The translations under genes and the position numbers were made by a program. This document shows positions 8,512 through 18,449 of a stretch of DNA of 64,000 nucleotides, one piece after another (position 1 is the stretch's first letter; each line of letters begins with the position of its first letter). The notes under the pieces were generated by a model. It was not told the DNA's origin, did not search any database, and saw nothing but the letters and a program-made list of their open reading frames with translations. The DNA is from Hahella chejuensis KCTC 2396 (GTDB taxonomy: Bacteria > Pseudomonadota > Gammaproteobacteria > Pseudomonadales > Oleiphilaceae), in contig NC_007645.1 of assembly GCF_000012985.1 (NCBI RefSeq), positions 4,052,581 to 4,116,580 on the forward strand. The letters are read 5' to 3'.

Positions 8512-9426
8512 CTAATCCGCCTGCGTCTGGTCCTGATTTGACGCCAGCAGTTGATTTAGAACTGCGCCTAAGCGTACGCCCGCCTGATAGAGGCGCATTT
8601 CAGCAACAGGGTATTCCCGCGCCAGATCTTTTTTACTCCATTCAGAGCCTTGCGGCGGCAGCGATTCATAGACTTTTCGGGTGATTGCGAGCGACTCATT
8701 CGCCCAGGCTTCCGCTTCCTGCAAGGATAATGCAGTGACCGTCTCTCCGCGGTGCTTACCACGCACTTTTTTGCCCGCCTTGCGCCAGTCCCGGGGCAAG
8801 CCCGACTCGGGGATATTCACATCCCACAAGCGGTGTAAATTAGTCTCTTCGCCGGCGACTTTATAGACGACCTTGTTGCCGCCACGGTCATCCGCATAGG
8901 ACACATGCAAGGGCTGGTGAATATCGCCAATAAAGTGTCCGATAAACATCAACGCCTGCGCAGGAGTGGCCTGATAACCTTGGCGCGGCTCGCCCTTCAG
9001 CGCCTCCGCATAGGCATTCAGCGCAGTCAGCACGCAACCCTTGCTCTCACAGTTTTCCGCCGTCGACACACGCTTGGCGGCGCGCTCGACATTCACATAG
9101 TGATAGGAGCCTGTGTGTTTGAATTCTTTTTCAGACCTGACTTGATCCGGCCACAGGCAGGCTTCCGCGAAAGTGCGTTTACCGGCCTGCTGCAACAGTT
9201 TTTGCACCTGATCCCGCGCTACTGGAGACAACTCCTTCCAGGCGACATCGCACACCACACGGTGCCCCAACTCGCCCCATGCCCAGGCGGAGGTGGGCGA
9301 AAGCGCCAGCGCCGTCATGACGAGCATCGCCCGCCAGTTAAACCCGCGACCGCCAATCAACCTCAACACGGACAGCATTTGTTCTCTTTTCATGGCTAAC
9401 TTCGCATTCATAAAACTGTTCATCAT
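8512..9426 (-). CDS. Secreted S1/P1-type zinc nuclease
   Basis: A single-strand-specific nuclease of the S1/P1 family, which uses three zinc ions to cleave RNA and single-stranded DNA to 5'-nucleotides. An N-terminal signal ends in TSAWA, so the mature protein begins WGELGHRVV, and the N-terminal tryptophan that ligates zinc is in place. Further ligand motifs are visible: FAEACLWPDQVR, GSYHYVNV, HFIGDIHQPLHVSYADDRGGN and NLHRLWD. Length (304) is normal. Probably scavenges phosphate or nucleosides outside the cell; export by the type II system is plausible. Confidence 0.92.
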   Translation of the reverse strand: MMNSFMNAKLAMKREQMLSVLRLIGGRGFNWRAMLVMTALALSPTSAWAWGELGHRVVCDVAWKELSPVARDQVQKLLQQAGKRTFAEACLWPDQVRSEKEFKHTGSYHYVNVERAAKRVSTAENCESKGCVLTALNAYAEALKGEPRQGYQATPAQALMFIGHFIGDIHQPLHVSYADDRGGNKVVYKVAGEETNLHRLWDVNIPESGLPRDWRKAGKKVRGKHRGETVTALSLQEAEAWANESLAITRKVYESLPPQGSEWSKKDLAREYPVAEMRLYQAGVRLGAVLNQLLASNQDQTQAD

Positions 9427-9449
9427 CCTGTCATAAACGGCGGATTAAG

Positions 9450-9710
9450 ATGCCGCGATTTCCGCCTGACTGTGCGTCATCTATGAAAGTGGTACATTGG
9501 ACTTACATCATTCTCGCATCCGCATTGCTGATTGTTGGCGCAGTGCTTCTTCCCTTGCCGATTCCTCTGGGCCTGCCGCTGATTTTTATCGCGTTGACCG
9601 TTCTGGCGCGATATTCGCCCAAGTTCAGGGCGCGGCTGCGCAAGCTCTCGCGAAAACACGCCTTTCTGCGCCGTTTTGTACGACGAGGGAGACTTGATCA
9701 CAAGCCCTGA
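9450..9710 (+). CDS. Small inner-membrane protein
   Basis: 86 residues from ATG 9450, or 75 from ATG 9483. Two hydrophobic segments (TYIILASALLIVGAVLLPL and GLPLIFIALTVLARY) are separated by a proline turn and followed by a very basic tail (RARLRKLSRKHAFLRRFVRR). This resembles the short PGPGW/DUF454-type membrane proteins but lacks a decisive motif. Divergent from the S1/P1 nuclease. Function unknown. Confidence 0.6.
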   Translation: MPRFPPDCASSMKVVHWTYIILASALLIVGAVLLPLPIPLGLPLIFIALTVLARYSPKFRARLRKLSRKHAFLRRFVRRGRLDHKP

Positions 9711-9837
9711 CGCTTCCATAAGTTACCGTAAAACAATACATTAGCCTAGGGTCTGTTGTTGTTTCCATATACTCGGCAAGCCAAGAATACGCTCGGCGCC
9801 GGTTGCGTATAAATTTCACTGCTGACACTATCTGGAT

Positions 9838-10956
9838 ATGCGTAGCTTTAGAATTACATCCTTCATCCGTTTTATGACATTTGTTCTGCTGGCTTCTCTG
9901 TCACCCGTAAGAAGCGCTGTCGCGGACACTCAACTGGAGCGTTGGACGGAGGCCGTCAGGCAGACGCCCTATCGGTACAGTCTCAACTTTTACCGTAATC
10001 TGAGCATCATCCGGACCTGGGTATTGCTATCCACTGGATTTTGCGAAAAACCTGACCGCCACATCCTGTTCGACAACCAGGGCGTCTTTAAAGGTTATCT
10101 CAACAACCGGGACGATGAAGCCGCCACCCAGCAAGCCATCAACCAGTTACGGAAAAAGCTGGCGGCCAAACAGAAGGAGCCCTTCTGGGCGGAAGGCTCA
10201 TTAAGCGACGCCGGTTACCCTTTCGCCCTCGCCTGCGACCAACCCCACGTGGACTTGCAGGAGTCTACGGCGCGCATGATGGGACCAGACAAAGACGTAT
10301 TGATCTGGGGCTCCTGGGACGGCTTGAAGGTGGGCGACAAGAATGCGCCTGTGCCGCTATATAAAGCTTTCATCGACATTTATGAAACCCGCAAAGCCCA
10401 GGGACGCTATAGTTTTCCCGACTCCATCATGAAGGAGATCCTTGGTCAGGTGTTGATCGAAAGCGGCGGTTTGAAAAACAGCCGCTCCGTCGCTAACGCC
10501 AACGGCATCATGCAATTGCGCACCACCGTTCTGAAGGATTGCGGCATACCCAAGGAGTATTATCTGCATCGCATGGCGCAGATTGACTGCGCGTTGAAGC
10601 TGTATCAGCAGAACCATCGCAATTTGGAAGAGCCATTCAATGCTCTGTTCGGCAAGCTGCCGGAGAAAAAACGCAACGCCTTGTATGGCCTATTATTAAT
10701 TCAGGCCTATCATGGCGGCGTCGGCCGTATTACACGCTTGCTGAACGATGAGGAACTCAACCAGAGCGCCCTGTATTTCAGCAGCCATCACCAAAGCTAT
10801 AGTGCGGAAGATATCGCCCTGGGCATGGTGTATCACAATATGGGACGCGACCATTTCGGATTGGCTTCACTGTTTTATTTAGTGGACGTCGCCATCGCAT
10901 CGGACAAACTGTGCGCGCATAAGGCGCTTAAAAACCTTAAATATTGCGCCGGCTGA
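9838..10956 (+). CDS. Lytic transglycosylase (SLT domain)
   Basis: An exported murein lytic transglycosylase. An N-terminal signal sequence (about residues 1-30) is followed by an uncharacterised region and, from about residue 195, an SLT lysozyme-like domain: ILGQVLIESGG, with the probable catalytic glutamate at 208, then SVANANGIMQLR and, near 295, LLIQAYHGGVGRITRL. Several cysteine pairs suggest periplasmic disulfides. Family enzymes cleave the MurNAc-GlcNAc bond with 1,6-anhydro product. The stop codon lies within a terminator hairpin. Confidence 0.8.
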   Translation: MRSFRITSFIRFMTFVLLASLSPVRSAVADTQLERWTEAVRQTPYRYSLNFYRNLSIIRTWVLLSTGFCEKPDRHILFDNQGVFKGYLNNRDDEAATQQAINQLRKKLAAKQKEPFWAEGSLSDAGYPFALACDQPHVDLQESTARMMGPDKDVLIWGSWDGLKVGDKNAPVPLYKAFIDIYETRKAQGRYSFPDSIMKEILGQVLIESGGLKNSRSVANANGIMQLRTTVLKDCGIPKEYYLHRMAQIDCALKLYQQNHRNLEEPFNALFGKLPEKKRNALYGLLLIQAYHGGVGRITRLLNDEELNQSALYFSSHHQSYSAEDIALGMVYHNMGRDHFGLASLFYLVDVAIASDKLCAHKALKNLKYCAG

Positions 10957-10979
10957 CTTTCTAGGGTAAAAGTCAGCTT
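10952..10979 (+). terminator. Terminator-like hairpin after the transglycosylase gene
   Basis: GCTGACTTT at 10952-10960 pairs with AAAGTCAGC at 10968-10976, followed by TTTG. The stem includes the stop codon. The T run is short, so confidence is moderate. Confidence 0.55.
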
Positions 10980-11121
10980 TGTCAGCAGCGATTCCTCCTC
11001 AGCGGACACCGGGGGCGACGGAAACGCGGGGCCGGAAACGACGCCGCCCCGACTAGCAAGGAGCAAACGAATAAGAACAAGACACCGGGAAACCTCATAC
11101 CACACAACTAGACGCTATCCT

Positions 11122-13374
11122 ATGCGGTTGATAACTGTCCGAGCGACCAAAGAGCGACGCGGTCTGCCTGCGCTTGTTTTGGCTTGCGCCAGCTCACTCG
11201 CCCATGCCGTCGAAGGCCCCATACAGAGCGATATGCTCGCGGCGACCGACATATCCATGACGGACTGGCAATCCGGCGATATCCCGGTGGTGCTCACGCC
11301 AGCCCGACTCAAGCAGCCTCGCTCGGAGACCCCCGCTACCGTGACGGTACTGGACGCTGAGTTACTGCATCGGCTTGGCGTACGCAATCTGCACGACGCC
11401 TTCAGGTTGGTTCCCGGCATGACCGTCGGTTCCGTATCCTCCAATCTTCCCTCCGTCAGCTACCATGGCACCAACGCCAACGAGCAGCGCCGCCTGCAGG
11501 TGCTGGTGGATGGGCGATCCGTTTACAATCCGAATCTGGCGGATGTGGACTGGCTCAATATTCCTGTCGCCCTGGAAGACATCGCGCGCATTGAAATCAC
11601 CCGCGGTCCCAACGCCGCCGCTTACGGCGCCAACTCGTTCCTGGCTATCGTCAATATCATCACCAAACATCCCTATGACACTCACGGAACTTCCCTCACA
11701 TACTGGGACGGCGGCAATGGTTACAATCGCTACCACGCCAGTTACGGCGGTGGCGGCGAAAATCTTAACTACCGCATTTCCGTAAACGGCAAACAGGACG
11801 ATGGCTTTGATCGCCGCGCCAATGACGAGCCTTTTGTGGACAGTTACGACCTGGACGGATTTAACTTTTCCGCCAATATGCAACTGGGGTCCCGAGACAC
11901 CCTGCAAGTACAAGCAGGCCTACTGAATGGCGATCATCAATATCATCCGGATGCCGGCGACGGCCAGACCAGCATCCCCGAATCCGACGAACGCGACCGT
12001 TTCGCCTCCGTGAACTGGCGGCGGGAAGTTAACGCCAATCACTTTTTTCAGGTTCAGGCTTACGCCCATCGACGCATTCGTCGACAGGACTGGACCAACT
12101 GCAATCATCCCATTCTGTTCAGTGACAATCTGTCCGCCCTATATGCGGCTAATCAACGCTTCGGCTCCATTCTGATCGGCGCCAACGGCGCAACCCTGTC
12201 TGAGATCTACGCCAACATTGTCTCCGGATCGGGCTCAGGGCTTGGCTCTGCGGAAGATGACGCTATCGCCCGCGCGCTGATTGAAGAAATGTCCGCCAGC
12301 GATCCCGACGCCACGGTCTGTGGCCGTATTAACCTGGACATCGCCGAAACCCGTCAGGATATCGAACTCCAGGACACTTACACTTTTACCGATGAAGTCA
12401 GGCTGGTGTCCGGTTTAAGTTTCCGTAAAGACAGTTTTTATTCGGAGACCTATTTCAACGGCGGCGACGATAACTATTTGCAGCGCGCGTTTTTCAATCT
12501 GGAGTACCGCCCTCAGCCGGACCTGGGTTTTAACCTGGGAGGCATGGCTGAGCATGACCAGGCCAATGGCGCCTATTTTTCTCCCCGCGGCGCCATGTTC
12601 TATCACCTGACGCCCAATCAGACGCTGCGTCTGGTAATATCCCACGCGGTGCGCACCCCGGACACCTATGAACAGTCCGTCGCCTGGAGCTTTGTCGCCA
12701 GAGATCTAGACCCGCCAGTGGACGGAGAGACTGAGGCTCGCAGCTTTCTGATCCGCTCGCCTGGAGAGTTGGATAACGAAAAAATCGTCTCCCGTGAAAT
12801 CGGCTACTATCTCAACTACCCGGAATGGGGGCTGGAAGCGGATATCAAGGTGTTTCACGATACTATGTGGGACTTGATCAGCGCGCCATTGCAGTATTTT
12901 TCCTTCGAGCCGGAAAACAATCTCAAGATCAAGCAAACCGGCTTCGAAGTCGAAACCACCTACTCTCCTTCCTTGCGCGACACCCTCAGAGCGACCTACG
13001 CTTATTTGGATCAGGATGAGGAATACACCGGCTCCGTGACGGACTTTTACACCGCCTACACCAGTTTCGACGTCAGTCGTTTGTTCCAGATCGAGTCTCG
13101 TATGTCCGCGCGCCACAGTGGCAGTTTCGCCTGGCTGCGACGGATCAACGACCGATTCGATGCGGCGACGGCCTATTATCTGGCGGACACCATTGGCGAC
13201 TACGTTTACGAGCGCGCCGATCTCATCATCAGCTATCACCGCCGCCTGGGTCGCGGCCAAATGGCGCTGTCCGCCAAACTGGAGCATTACCTGAACGATG
13301 ACCCGATCATGTACCGCGATAACGTCCTGGACGACCGCACCCATCTGTTTTTGTCCGCGAACCTGAAGTTTTGA
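11122..13374 (+). CDS. TonB-dependent outer membrane receptor
   Basis: Outer-membrane active transporter of 750 residues. The signal sequence ends near SSLAHA. A TonB-box-like VVLTPARL lies near residue 57, the plug domain contains LVDGRSVYNP and IEITRGPNAAAYGANSFLAIVNII, and the beta barrel ends in the outer-membrane signature LFLSANLKF. The plug resembles colicin I receptor/BtuB-type proteins, but no ligand can be read. The stop overlaps the next frame, so it is probably co-transcribed with a binding-like protein and a hybrid kinase. No B12 riboswitch was recognised upstream. Confidence 0.9.
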   Translation: MRLITVRATKERRGLPALVLACASSLAHAVEGPIQSDMLAATDISMTDWQSGDIPVVLTPARLKQPRSETPATVTVLDAELLHRLGVRNLHDAFRLVPGMTVGSVSSNLPSVSYHGTNANEQRRLQVLVDGRSVYNPNLADVDWLNIPVALEDIARIEITRGPNAAAYGANSFLAIVNIITKHPYDTHGTSLTYWDGGNGYNRYHASYGGGGENLNYRISVNGKQDDGFDRRANDEPFVDSYDLDGFNFSANMQLGSRDTLQVQAGLLNGDHQYHPDAGDGQTSIPESDERDRFASVNWRREVNANHFFQVQAYAHRRIRRQDWTNCNHPILFSDNLSALYAANQRFGSILIGANGATLSEIYANIVSGSGSGLGSAEDDAIARALIEEMSASDPDATVCGRINLDIAETRQDIELQDTYTFTDEVRLVSGLSFRKDSFYSETYFNGGDDNYLQRAFFNLEYRPQPDLGFNLGGMAEHDQANGAYFSPRGAMFYHLTPNQTLRLVISHAVRTPDTYEQSVAWSFVARDLDPPVDGETEARSFLIRSPGELDNEKIVSREIGYYLNYPEWGLEADIKVFHDTMWDLISAPLQYFSFEPENNLKIKQTGFEVETTYSPSLRDTLRATYAYLDQDEEYTGSVTDFYTAYTSFDVSRLFQIESRMSARHSGSFAWLRRINDRFDAATAYYLADTIGDYVYERADLIISYHRRLGRGQMALSAKLEHYLNDDPIMYRDNVLDDRTHLFLSANLKF

Positions 13375-13388
13375 GGCGGGGACCAGGG

Positions 13389-14336
13389 ATGGCCGGTATT
13401 ATCTCATCGTTAGCTCTCTCTCTCGCCGCTTCCTGGCGTTACGCAACCTGGGGCGCTTTGATGCTGGCGCTTTCTCTTTCCGCCGCCGCAAGCGCGCAGG
13501 AATCCAGTCTGAAAGTGTATGTGGCGGGACCGGAGAGAACCCCGATCGCGGCCAAATTCCTGGAGGAGTTCAAAGCATTGTCTCCCGCCCCCTGGCGCGC
13601 AGAGTTCATCAGTGACGCCAATATCCGTTTTTCCACCTTGGAGAAAAACGCCGTCATTCTGGCGTTGGGCGAACGGGCCTTGCAGCAAAGCCTGGCGGGG
13701 GCCAAGGGACAACTGGTGGTCAGTCTGTTCGTCAGCCGCAGTGAGTACCAGAGATTAACCCGGGAGTATCCCGACGCCGCGCCTCACACAGCGATCTTCC
13801 TGGATGCGCCGCTGCAGCGGCAGGCGCGGCTGGCGGGATTGATACTGCCCAGCGTCCAGACTGCGGGGGTGCTCAGCGCCCAGCCATTGACTGAACTCCC
13901 CGCCACGCCAGTAGCTGGACAGCTTCTCAGCAATTATCCCTTATCCCAATATGAGAGCGCGCAGCGCATGCTCAGCGCCGCACTGGACAATACGGACTAT
14001 CTGCTGGGCATTCTGGATACAGACGTGTTCAACGGCGCCCAGATCAAGCATATTTTGCTTACCGCGTACCGTCACAACCGCTTTTTAATTGGCCCTTCTC
14101 TCGCTTTCGTCAAAGCGGGGGCGCTCGCCACCACCTATTCAACCAGCGCCGACTTCGCCCGTCAGACGACGGAAATAGTCCAGCGCTATCTTACTGACCA
14201 AAAGCCAGCTCCGGCGGAGTATCCCCGCTACTTTTCCGTCGCCGTCAACATCCAGGTGGCGCGCTCGCTGAATTTAATCATTCCCGATGCCTACGAGTTG
14301 CAGCATCGCCTGGAAATGTCAGAGGCCGAACAATGA
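13389..14336 (+). CDS. Periplasmic ABC substrate-binding-like protein
   Basis: A 315-residue exported protein; the start at ATG 13389 follows GAGGCGGGGA, with an alternative TTG at 13371 overlapping the receptor stop. The signal peptide ends around SAAASAQ. The mature part resembles the ABC_sub_bind (TroA-like) fold: KVYVAGPERTPIAAKFLEEF, VILALGERAL, then a late NIQVARSLNLIIPDAYEL that matches the C-terminal signature of that family. No ABC permease or ATPase accompanies it. Its stop overlaps the kinase start by four bases (ATGA), suggesting it relays a signal to the kinase rather than feeding a transporter. Confidence 0.75.
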   Translation: MAGIISSLALSLAASWRYATWGALMLALSLSAAASAQESSLKVYVAGPERTPIAAKFLEEFKALSPAPWRAEFISDANIRFSTLEKNAVILALGERALQQSLAGAKGQLVVSLFVSRSEYQRLTREYPDAAPHTAIFLDAPLQRQARLAGLILPSVQTAGVLSAQPLTELPATPVAGQLLSNYPLSQYESAQRMLSAALDNTDYLLGILDTDVFNGAQIKHILLTAYRHNRFLIGPSLAFVKAGALATTYSTSADFARQTTEIVQRYLTDQKPAPAEYPRYFSVAVNIQVARSLNLIIPDAYELQHRLEMSEAEQ

Positions 14337-16312
14337 AACGCGGTTTTCAAGACTGGAGCGTTTACAAAAAGTCCTTGCTGCTCGGCCTGTTGCCCAGCGG
14401 CTTGATGTTTGCGTGTCTGGTATTTTTCTTCACTACGGTAAGACTTAGCGAGGCGCGCACCGACCTGATCGCACGGGGACAACTGATCGCCGACCAGCTC
14501 GCCCCGGCAGTGGAATATGACGTCATCTCCGGCAATACCGGCGCGCTGGAGAAGCTGCTTGGCAAAGTCGCGCAGTCGCCATTGGTGCATCACATCACCA
14601 TTCACGACTCCTTTGGCAACTTGATGGCGGAGATCGACGGCGCAGGCCGCAAGCTGGCCGACGCGGACGAAACGCCGATCATGCTGTCCGCGGACATTCT
14701 GCAGTCGCAGATCGAATTGGAGAACGACGCCTTCGCCAGTTTCGCCAGTGAGTTCCAGTTCACGACCGGCCCATCGCGAATCGGCAAAGTAGAAGTCGCC
14801 ATTACCGAAAGCGTCATCATTGAAGGCCAGCAACGGATTGTCTACAGTTCCTTCACCGTGGCCGCCCTGCTCATGTTCCTCACCTATCTGCTGATCCGGA
14901 ATATGGCCCGCTCTATCGCCAACCCCATTGAACAACTTACCGCTGGCGTGGAGTTGATCAAAAACGGCGACTACCGCACCCGGGCTCCGGATATCAGGGG
15001 GTTGGAGCTAAGCCGGTTGCGGAACAGCATCAATCAGCTCGCAGTGGCGCTGGAAAAGGCCAGCGTAGAGCAGACCGAACATCTGGGAATGATCGAAACC
15101 GCTCGAAACGAAGCGGAAAGCGCCAGCAAGGCTAAGAGCGAGTTTCTGGCCATTATGAGCCATGAACTGCGCACCCCTATGAACGGCGTACTGGGCATGT
15201 TGCAGTTATTGCAGGAAACCCAGCAGGACGAGGAGCAGAAGGAATACACCCATGTCGCCATGCGCTCCACGGAACACCTGATCGCCATCATCGATGATAT
15301 TCTGGACTTCTCCAAAATCGAGCGTGGACGCCTTTCCATCGATCCCATTGAATTCAACCTGCGCGCTCTGGTGGAGGAAACGCTTAACGCCTTCCGCCCC
15401 CAAGTCGAAGAGAAAGGCCTGTTGTTGCATCAGGAGTATGAAGGCGAGCTGCAGGACGCGCTGGTCACCGCCGACCCTGCCCGCATCCGCCAGGTGCTCG
15501 CCAATCTGATCAATAACGCCATCAAGTTTACCGCGGAGGGCTACATCCGCGTGCACGCCAATTGGGAGGAAATCGGCGCCGACAAAGTCTGCTTCACCTG
15601 CGAGGTGGAGGACAGCGGCATTGGCATCGCTCCCGAACAGCAGCGACGCATGTTCAGCTCCTTCCAACAGGCGGACCAGTCCAATTCACGGCGCTATGGT
15701 GGAACCGGACTGGGTCTGGCGATAGCCAAGCGTCTGCTGGAGCTGATGGAAGGTGAAATTTTCGTTGAAAGCGAGTCAGGCAAAGGTAGTTGCTTTAAAT
15801 TCGCTCTAACCCTGCACTATCGGCGTTCGCCGAACGGATCAACATGGAACGCCGCAGCGGCGGGACCGATTCCGCAGTTCCAGGGGCGCGTTTTGATCGT
15901 GGAGGACAATCAGGTCAACCAGAAAGTCACCTGCGGCATCCTCAATAAGCTGGGTATAGAGACTGAGAACGCTAACAACGGCGAAGAAGCCCTGCAAAAA
16001 GTACGCGGAGGCAAGTACGACCTGATCTTCATGGACTGTCAGATGCCGGTCATGGACGGGTATCAGGCCACCGCCAAGATCAGGCAGATGGAAACCCGCG
16101 CCGGAGTCAAACCTACCCCCATCGTTGCGTTGACGGCCAACGCTTTGGAAGGCGCCGCCGATGCATGCCGCAAAGCCGGTATGGACGACTACCTGAGCAA
16201 GCCCATCAAGAAACAACAGCTAGTGGAATGTCTGCAGACTTGGTTGGGCGATTCCGACGCGGACAACACCACGCCGGAAAACGCCGCCGCTCAGGGTAAC
16301 GAAGAGCGCTAG
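14333..16312 (+). CDS. Hybrid sensor histidine kinase/response regulator
   Basis: Inner-membrane kinase of 659 residues. Membrane segment at about 14-36, periplasmic sensor region to about 170, second membrane segment at about 172-189, then HAMP, a short coiled coil, HisKA with SHELRTP (phosphoacceptor His277), HATPase_c with the N box (NLINNAIKFT), DSGIGI and GGTGLGLAI, and a C-terminal receiver with Asp568 in FMDCQMP and K in LSKP. No Hpt domain is present, so a separate phosphotransfer protein or regulator must receive the phosphate. Overlap with the binding-like gene implies they work together with the TonB receptor. Confidence 0.92.
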   Translation: MKRGFQDWSVYKKSLLLGLLPSGLMFACLVFFFTTVRLSEARTDLIARGQLIADQLAPAVEYDVISGNTGALEKLLGKVAQSPLVHHITIHDSFGNLMAEIDGAGRKLADADETPIMLSADILQSQIELENDAFASFASEFQFTTGPSRIGKVEVAITESVIIEGQQRIVYSSFTVAALLMFLTYLLIRNMARSIANPIEQLTAGVELIKNGDYRTRAPDIRGLELSRLRNSINQLAVALEKASVEQTEHLGMIETARNEAESASKAKSEFLAIMSHELRTPMNGVLGMLQLLQETQQDEEQKEYTHVAMRSTEHLIAIIDDILDFSKIERGRLSIDPIEFNLRALVEETLNAFRPQVEEKGLLLHQEYEGELQDALVTADPARIRQVLANLINNAIKFTAEGYIRVHANWEEIGADKVCFTCEVEDSGIGIAPEQQRRMFSSFQQADQSNSRRYGGTGLGLAIAKRLLELMEGEIFVESESGKGSCFKFALTLHYRRSPNGSTWNAAAAGPIPQFQGRVLIVEDNQVNQKVTCGILNKLGIETENANNGEEALQKVRGGKYDLIFMDCQMPVMDGYQATAKIRQMETRAGVKPTPIVALTANALEGAADACRKAGMDDYLSKPIKKQQLVECLQTWLGDSDADNTTPENAAAQGNEER

Positions 16313-16335
16313 GGAACCCGCTGGCGCAGATTCCT

Positions 16336-17682
16336 TTAGACAGGCTGCCGCATGGTGACGAACTCTTCCGCGCTGGAAGGATGGATGCCGATAGTGGTAT
16401 CGAATATCGCCTTGGTGGCGCCCGCCCGAATCGCCACCGCCAGTCCCTGAACAATCTCAGCCGCTTCCGGGCCGACCATGTGCGCGCCAAGAACTACATC
16501 CGTATCGCCGTCCACGATCAGCTTCATCATGGTCCGTTCCTGATTACCGCTGAGGGTGTTCTTCAGTGCGCGAAAGCTGGAGCGGAAGATCTTGATGTTA
16601 CTGTGATTCGCCCTCGCCTCTTCTTCAGTTGGGCCAATCGTGGCGACGCTGGGCTGTGAGAATACCGCCGTGGGGATGCGTTCATAATCCACCGCCACCG
16701 GATTCTCGCCAAACAGATAGTTAGCGACATACATACCTTCTGACAGCGCCACCGGCGTAAGCTGATAACGATCAATCACATCGCCGACGGCGAATATGCC
16801 GGGAACATTGGTCTGGTAATCGCCGTCCACCAGCACCTCGCCTTTGGAGCCCAGCTTGACGCCGCTTTCTTCCAAGCCCAGTCCGGCTGTATTCGGCGTT
16901 CTGCCCGTCGCATGAAGCGTTAACCCGACCTGCAGAGTGGCGCCGGACTTGAGCTTCACCAAATAAGGCGCGGCTTCGTCATCGGTCTTGTCGATGGCGA
17001 CCACATCCTCCTCCAGATGAAGATGAATGCCTTTCTTGACGATCTCATCATGCAGAAAGTCACGAATATCGCCGTCGAATTTCTTCAACAGCCGCGGGCC
17101 GCGATAAACCAGGTGAGTCTCCACGCCGAGACCCGCGAGTATGCCCGCGAACTCCACAGCGATATAACCGCCGCCCACCACAATCGCCTTACCAGGCAAG
17201 CGCTCCAGATAAAACATGGCGTCGGAATCCAGGCTATGTTCGCAGCCTGGAAACTCCGGCGTAAAAGACTTGCTGCCGGTAGCCACCAGAATATGCCTGG
17301 TTTGCAACACGTCACCGTTAACTTCGACCTGGCCGGGTCCTTTAACGGTTCCGCGTCCGTCAATAATTTCCACGCCGGCGTTTTTGAGAAGATTCTCATA
17401 TACGCCATTTAAACGATTGATTTCATTATCTTTATTCTCTACAAGCCGTCGCCAGTTGAATATCGGCGTCCCCGCCTCCCAGCCGAAGCCTTGGGCGTCA
17501 TGGAAATCTTCACCATAGTGAGAAGCGTAGACAAACAGCTTTTTCGGCACACACCCCACGTTAACGCAGGTGCCGCCATAGAAACGCTCTTCGATGATGG
17601 CGACTTTCGCCCCCAACTGAGCCGCGACGCGAGCCGCCCTTACGCCTCCCGAGCCAGCTCCAATAACAACTAAATCATACAT
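16336..17682 (-). CDS. gorA: Glutathione-disulfide reductase
   Basis: FAD- and NADPH-dependent reduction of glutathione disulfide in the cytosol. The 448 residues match the family. Visible features are the FAD-binding VVIGAGSGGVRAA, the redox-active disulfide in GGTCVNVGCVPKK (Cys39 and Cys44), the NADPH motif VVGGGYIAVEFAGILAGLG, and the C-terminal GIHPSSAEEFVTM with the catalytic histidine. The arginine-bearing VYRGPRLLKKFD after the second Rossmann fold fits NADPH preference. Single gene, convergent with the hybrid kinase. Related dihydrolipoamide and mercuric reductases differ in the C-terminal motif. Confidence 0.93.
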   Translation of the reverse strand: MYDLVVIGAGSGGVRAARVAAQLGAKVAIIEERFYGGTCVNVGCVPKKLFVYASHYGEDFHDAQGFGWEAGTPIFNWRRLVENKDNEINRLNGVYENLLKNAGVEIIDGRGTVKGPGQVEVNGDVLQTRHILVATGSKSFTPEFPGCEHSLDSDAMFYLERLPGKAIVVGGGYIAVEFAGILAGLGVETHLVYRGPRLLKKFDGDIRDFLHDEIVKKGIHLHLEEDVVAIDKTDDEAAPYLVKLKSGATLQVGLTLHATGRTPNTAGLGLEESGVKLGSKGEVLVDGDYQTNVPGIFAVGDVIDRYQLTPVALSEGMYVANYLFGENPVAVDYERIPTAVFSQPSVATIGPTEEEARANHSNIKIFRSSFRALKNTLSGNQERTMMKLIVDGDTDVVLGAHMVGPEAAEIVQGLAVAIRAGATKAIFDTTIGIHPSSAEEFVTMRQPV

Positions 17683-17740
17683 TTAAAGCGCCTTATTAAG
17701 CTTTTACGTTAGGTAAACCAATGAACCGGCGGACAGCGCG

Positions 17741-18367
17741 TTAGTGGCAAGGCTTGAACAACACCGTTTCGGTGACGTTGCCCAAACGCACCTCGCCGAC
17801 TTTTTCATAGCCCAGCCCGAGATAAAAACGCAGGTAGCGCGCATTACCGGTATCCAGCCCTATGCCGGAGGATAACGGACTCTCCCGACAGATGCCTTCA
17901 ATCACCTGCATCAGCATACGTCCGTATCCCTTACTCTGGTATTTGGGGTGCACGCCAATAAAAGGCAAGTGATGATGGGTGTCTTTCGGCAGGCAGGCGT
18001 GCACCTGCTCGTGATAATCAATGTAACGCTTGGTGGAGGATAAGCCCGCGGTCAGCATCATTCTGATGCGCCAGTTCAGTTGATCGGCGAGACTGAACCT
18101 GGCTTCCGGGCTGCCAATAAACGCGACAGCCACCAGCGTATCTTCATCCACCAGCCCTAGCGCATCCTGATCATGCGCAAAGTGCAGCTCCAATCCTTCA
18201 CGGATAGTGGCGCGGACTCTTTGATCATAACCGGGGCGTGAAGAATCAAATAGATACTGAAAGGTGGGTTCATGACGGTATGCGTGAAACAGAATGGACT
18301 TTGCTTCAGACAGCGCGCTTCTGTCCAGGCGCACTAAAGCAGTGTCAGCGACGAGGTCCCCAGTCAT
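17741..18367 (-). CDS. GNAT family N-acetyltransferase
   Basis: 208-residue acetyl-CoA-dependent transferase. The core motif A is clear: PFIGVHPKYQSKGYGRMLM, followed by GLDTGNARYLRFYLGLGYEKVGE, the motif B region that closes the acetyl-CoA pocket. Start at ATG 18367 with CAGGAGACC upstream. The acceptor substrate is unknown. It lies about 60 bases downstream of gorA's start on the minus strand side and may be independent. Confidence 0.88.
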   Translation of the reverse strand: MTGDLVADTALVRLDRSALSEAKSILFHAYRHEPTFQYLFDSSRPGYDQRVRATIREGLELHFAHDQDALGLVDEDTLVAVAFIGSPEARFSLADQLNWRIRMMLTAGLSSTKRYIDYHEQVHACLPKDTHHHLPFIGVHPKYQSKGYGRMLMQVIEGICRESPLSSGIGLDTGNARYLRFYLGLGYEKVGEVRLGNVTETVLFKPCH

Positions 18368-18449
18368 TTTATGGTCTCCTGAGAGCTAGAAAGTATCATT
18401 ATTTTTATATTTGTACTTCCAAGCGCGCTGAACAGGCGTTCTACAGGCT

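Noticed and set aside
10977-11121. Cobalamin or other riboswitch ahead of the TonB receptor
   Set aside because: No conserved riboswitch core could be matched in this short leader.
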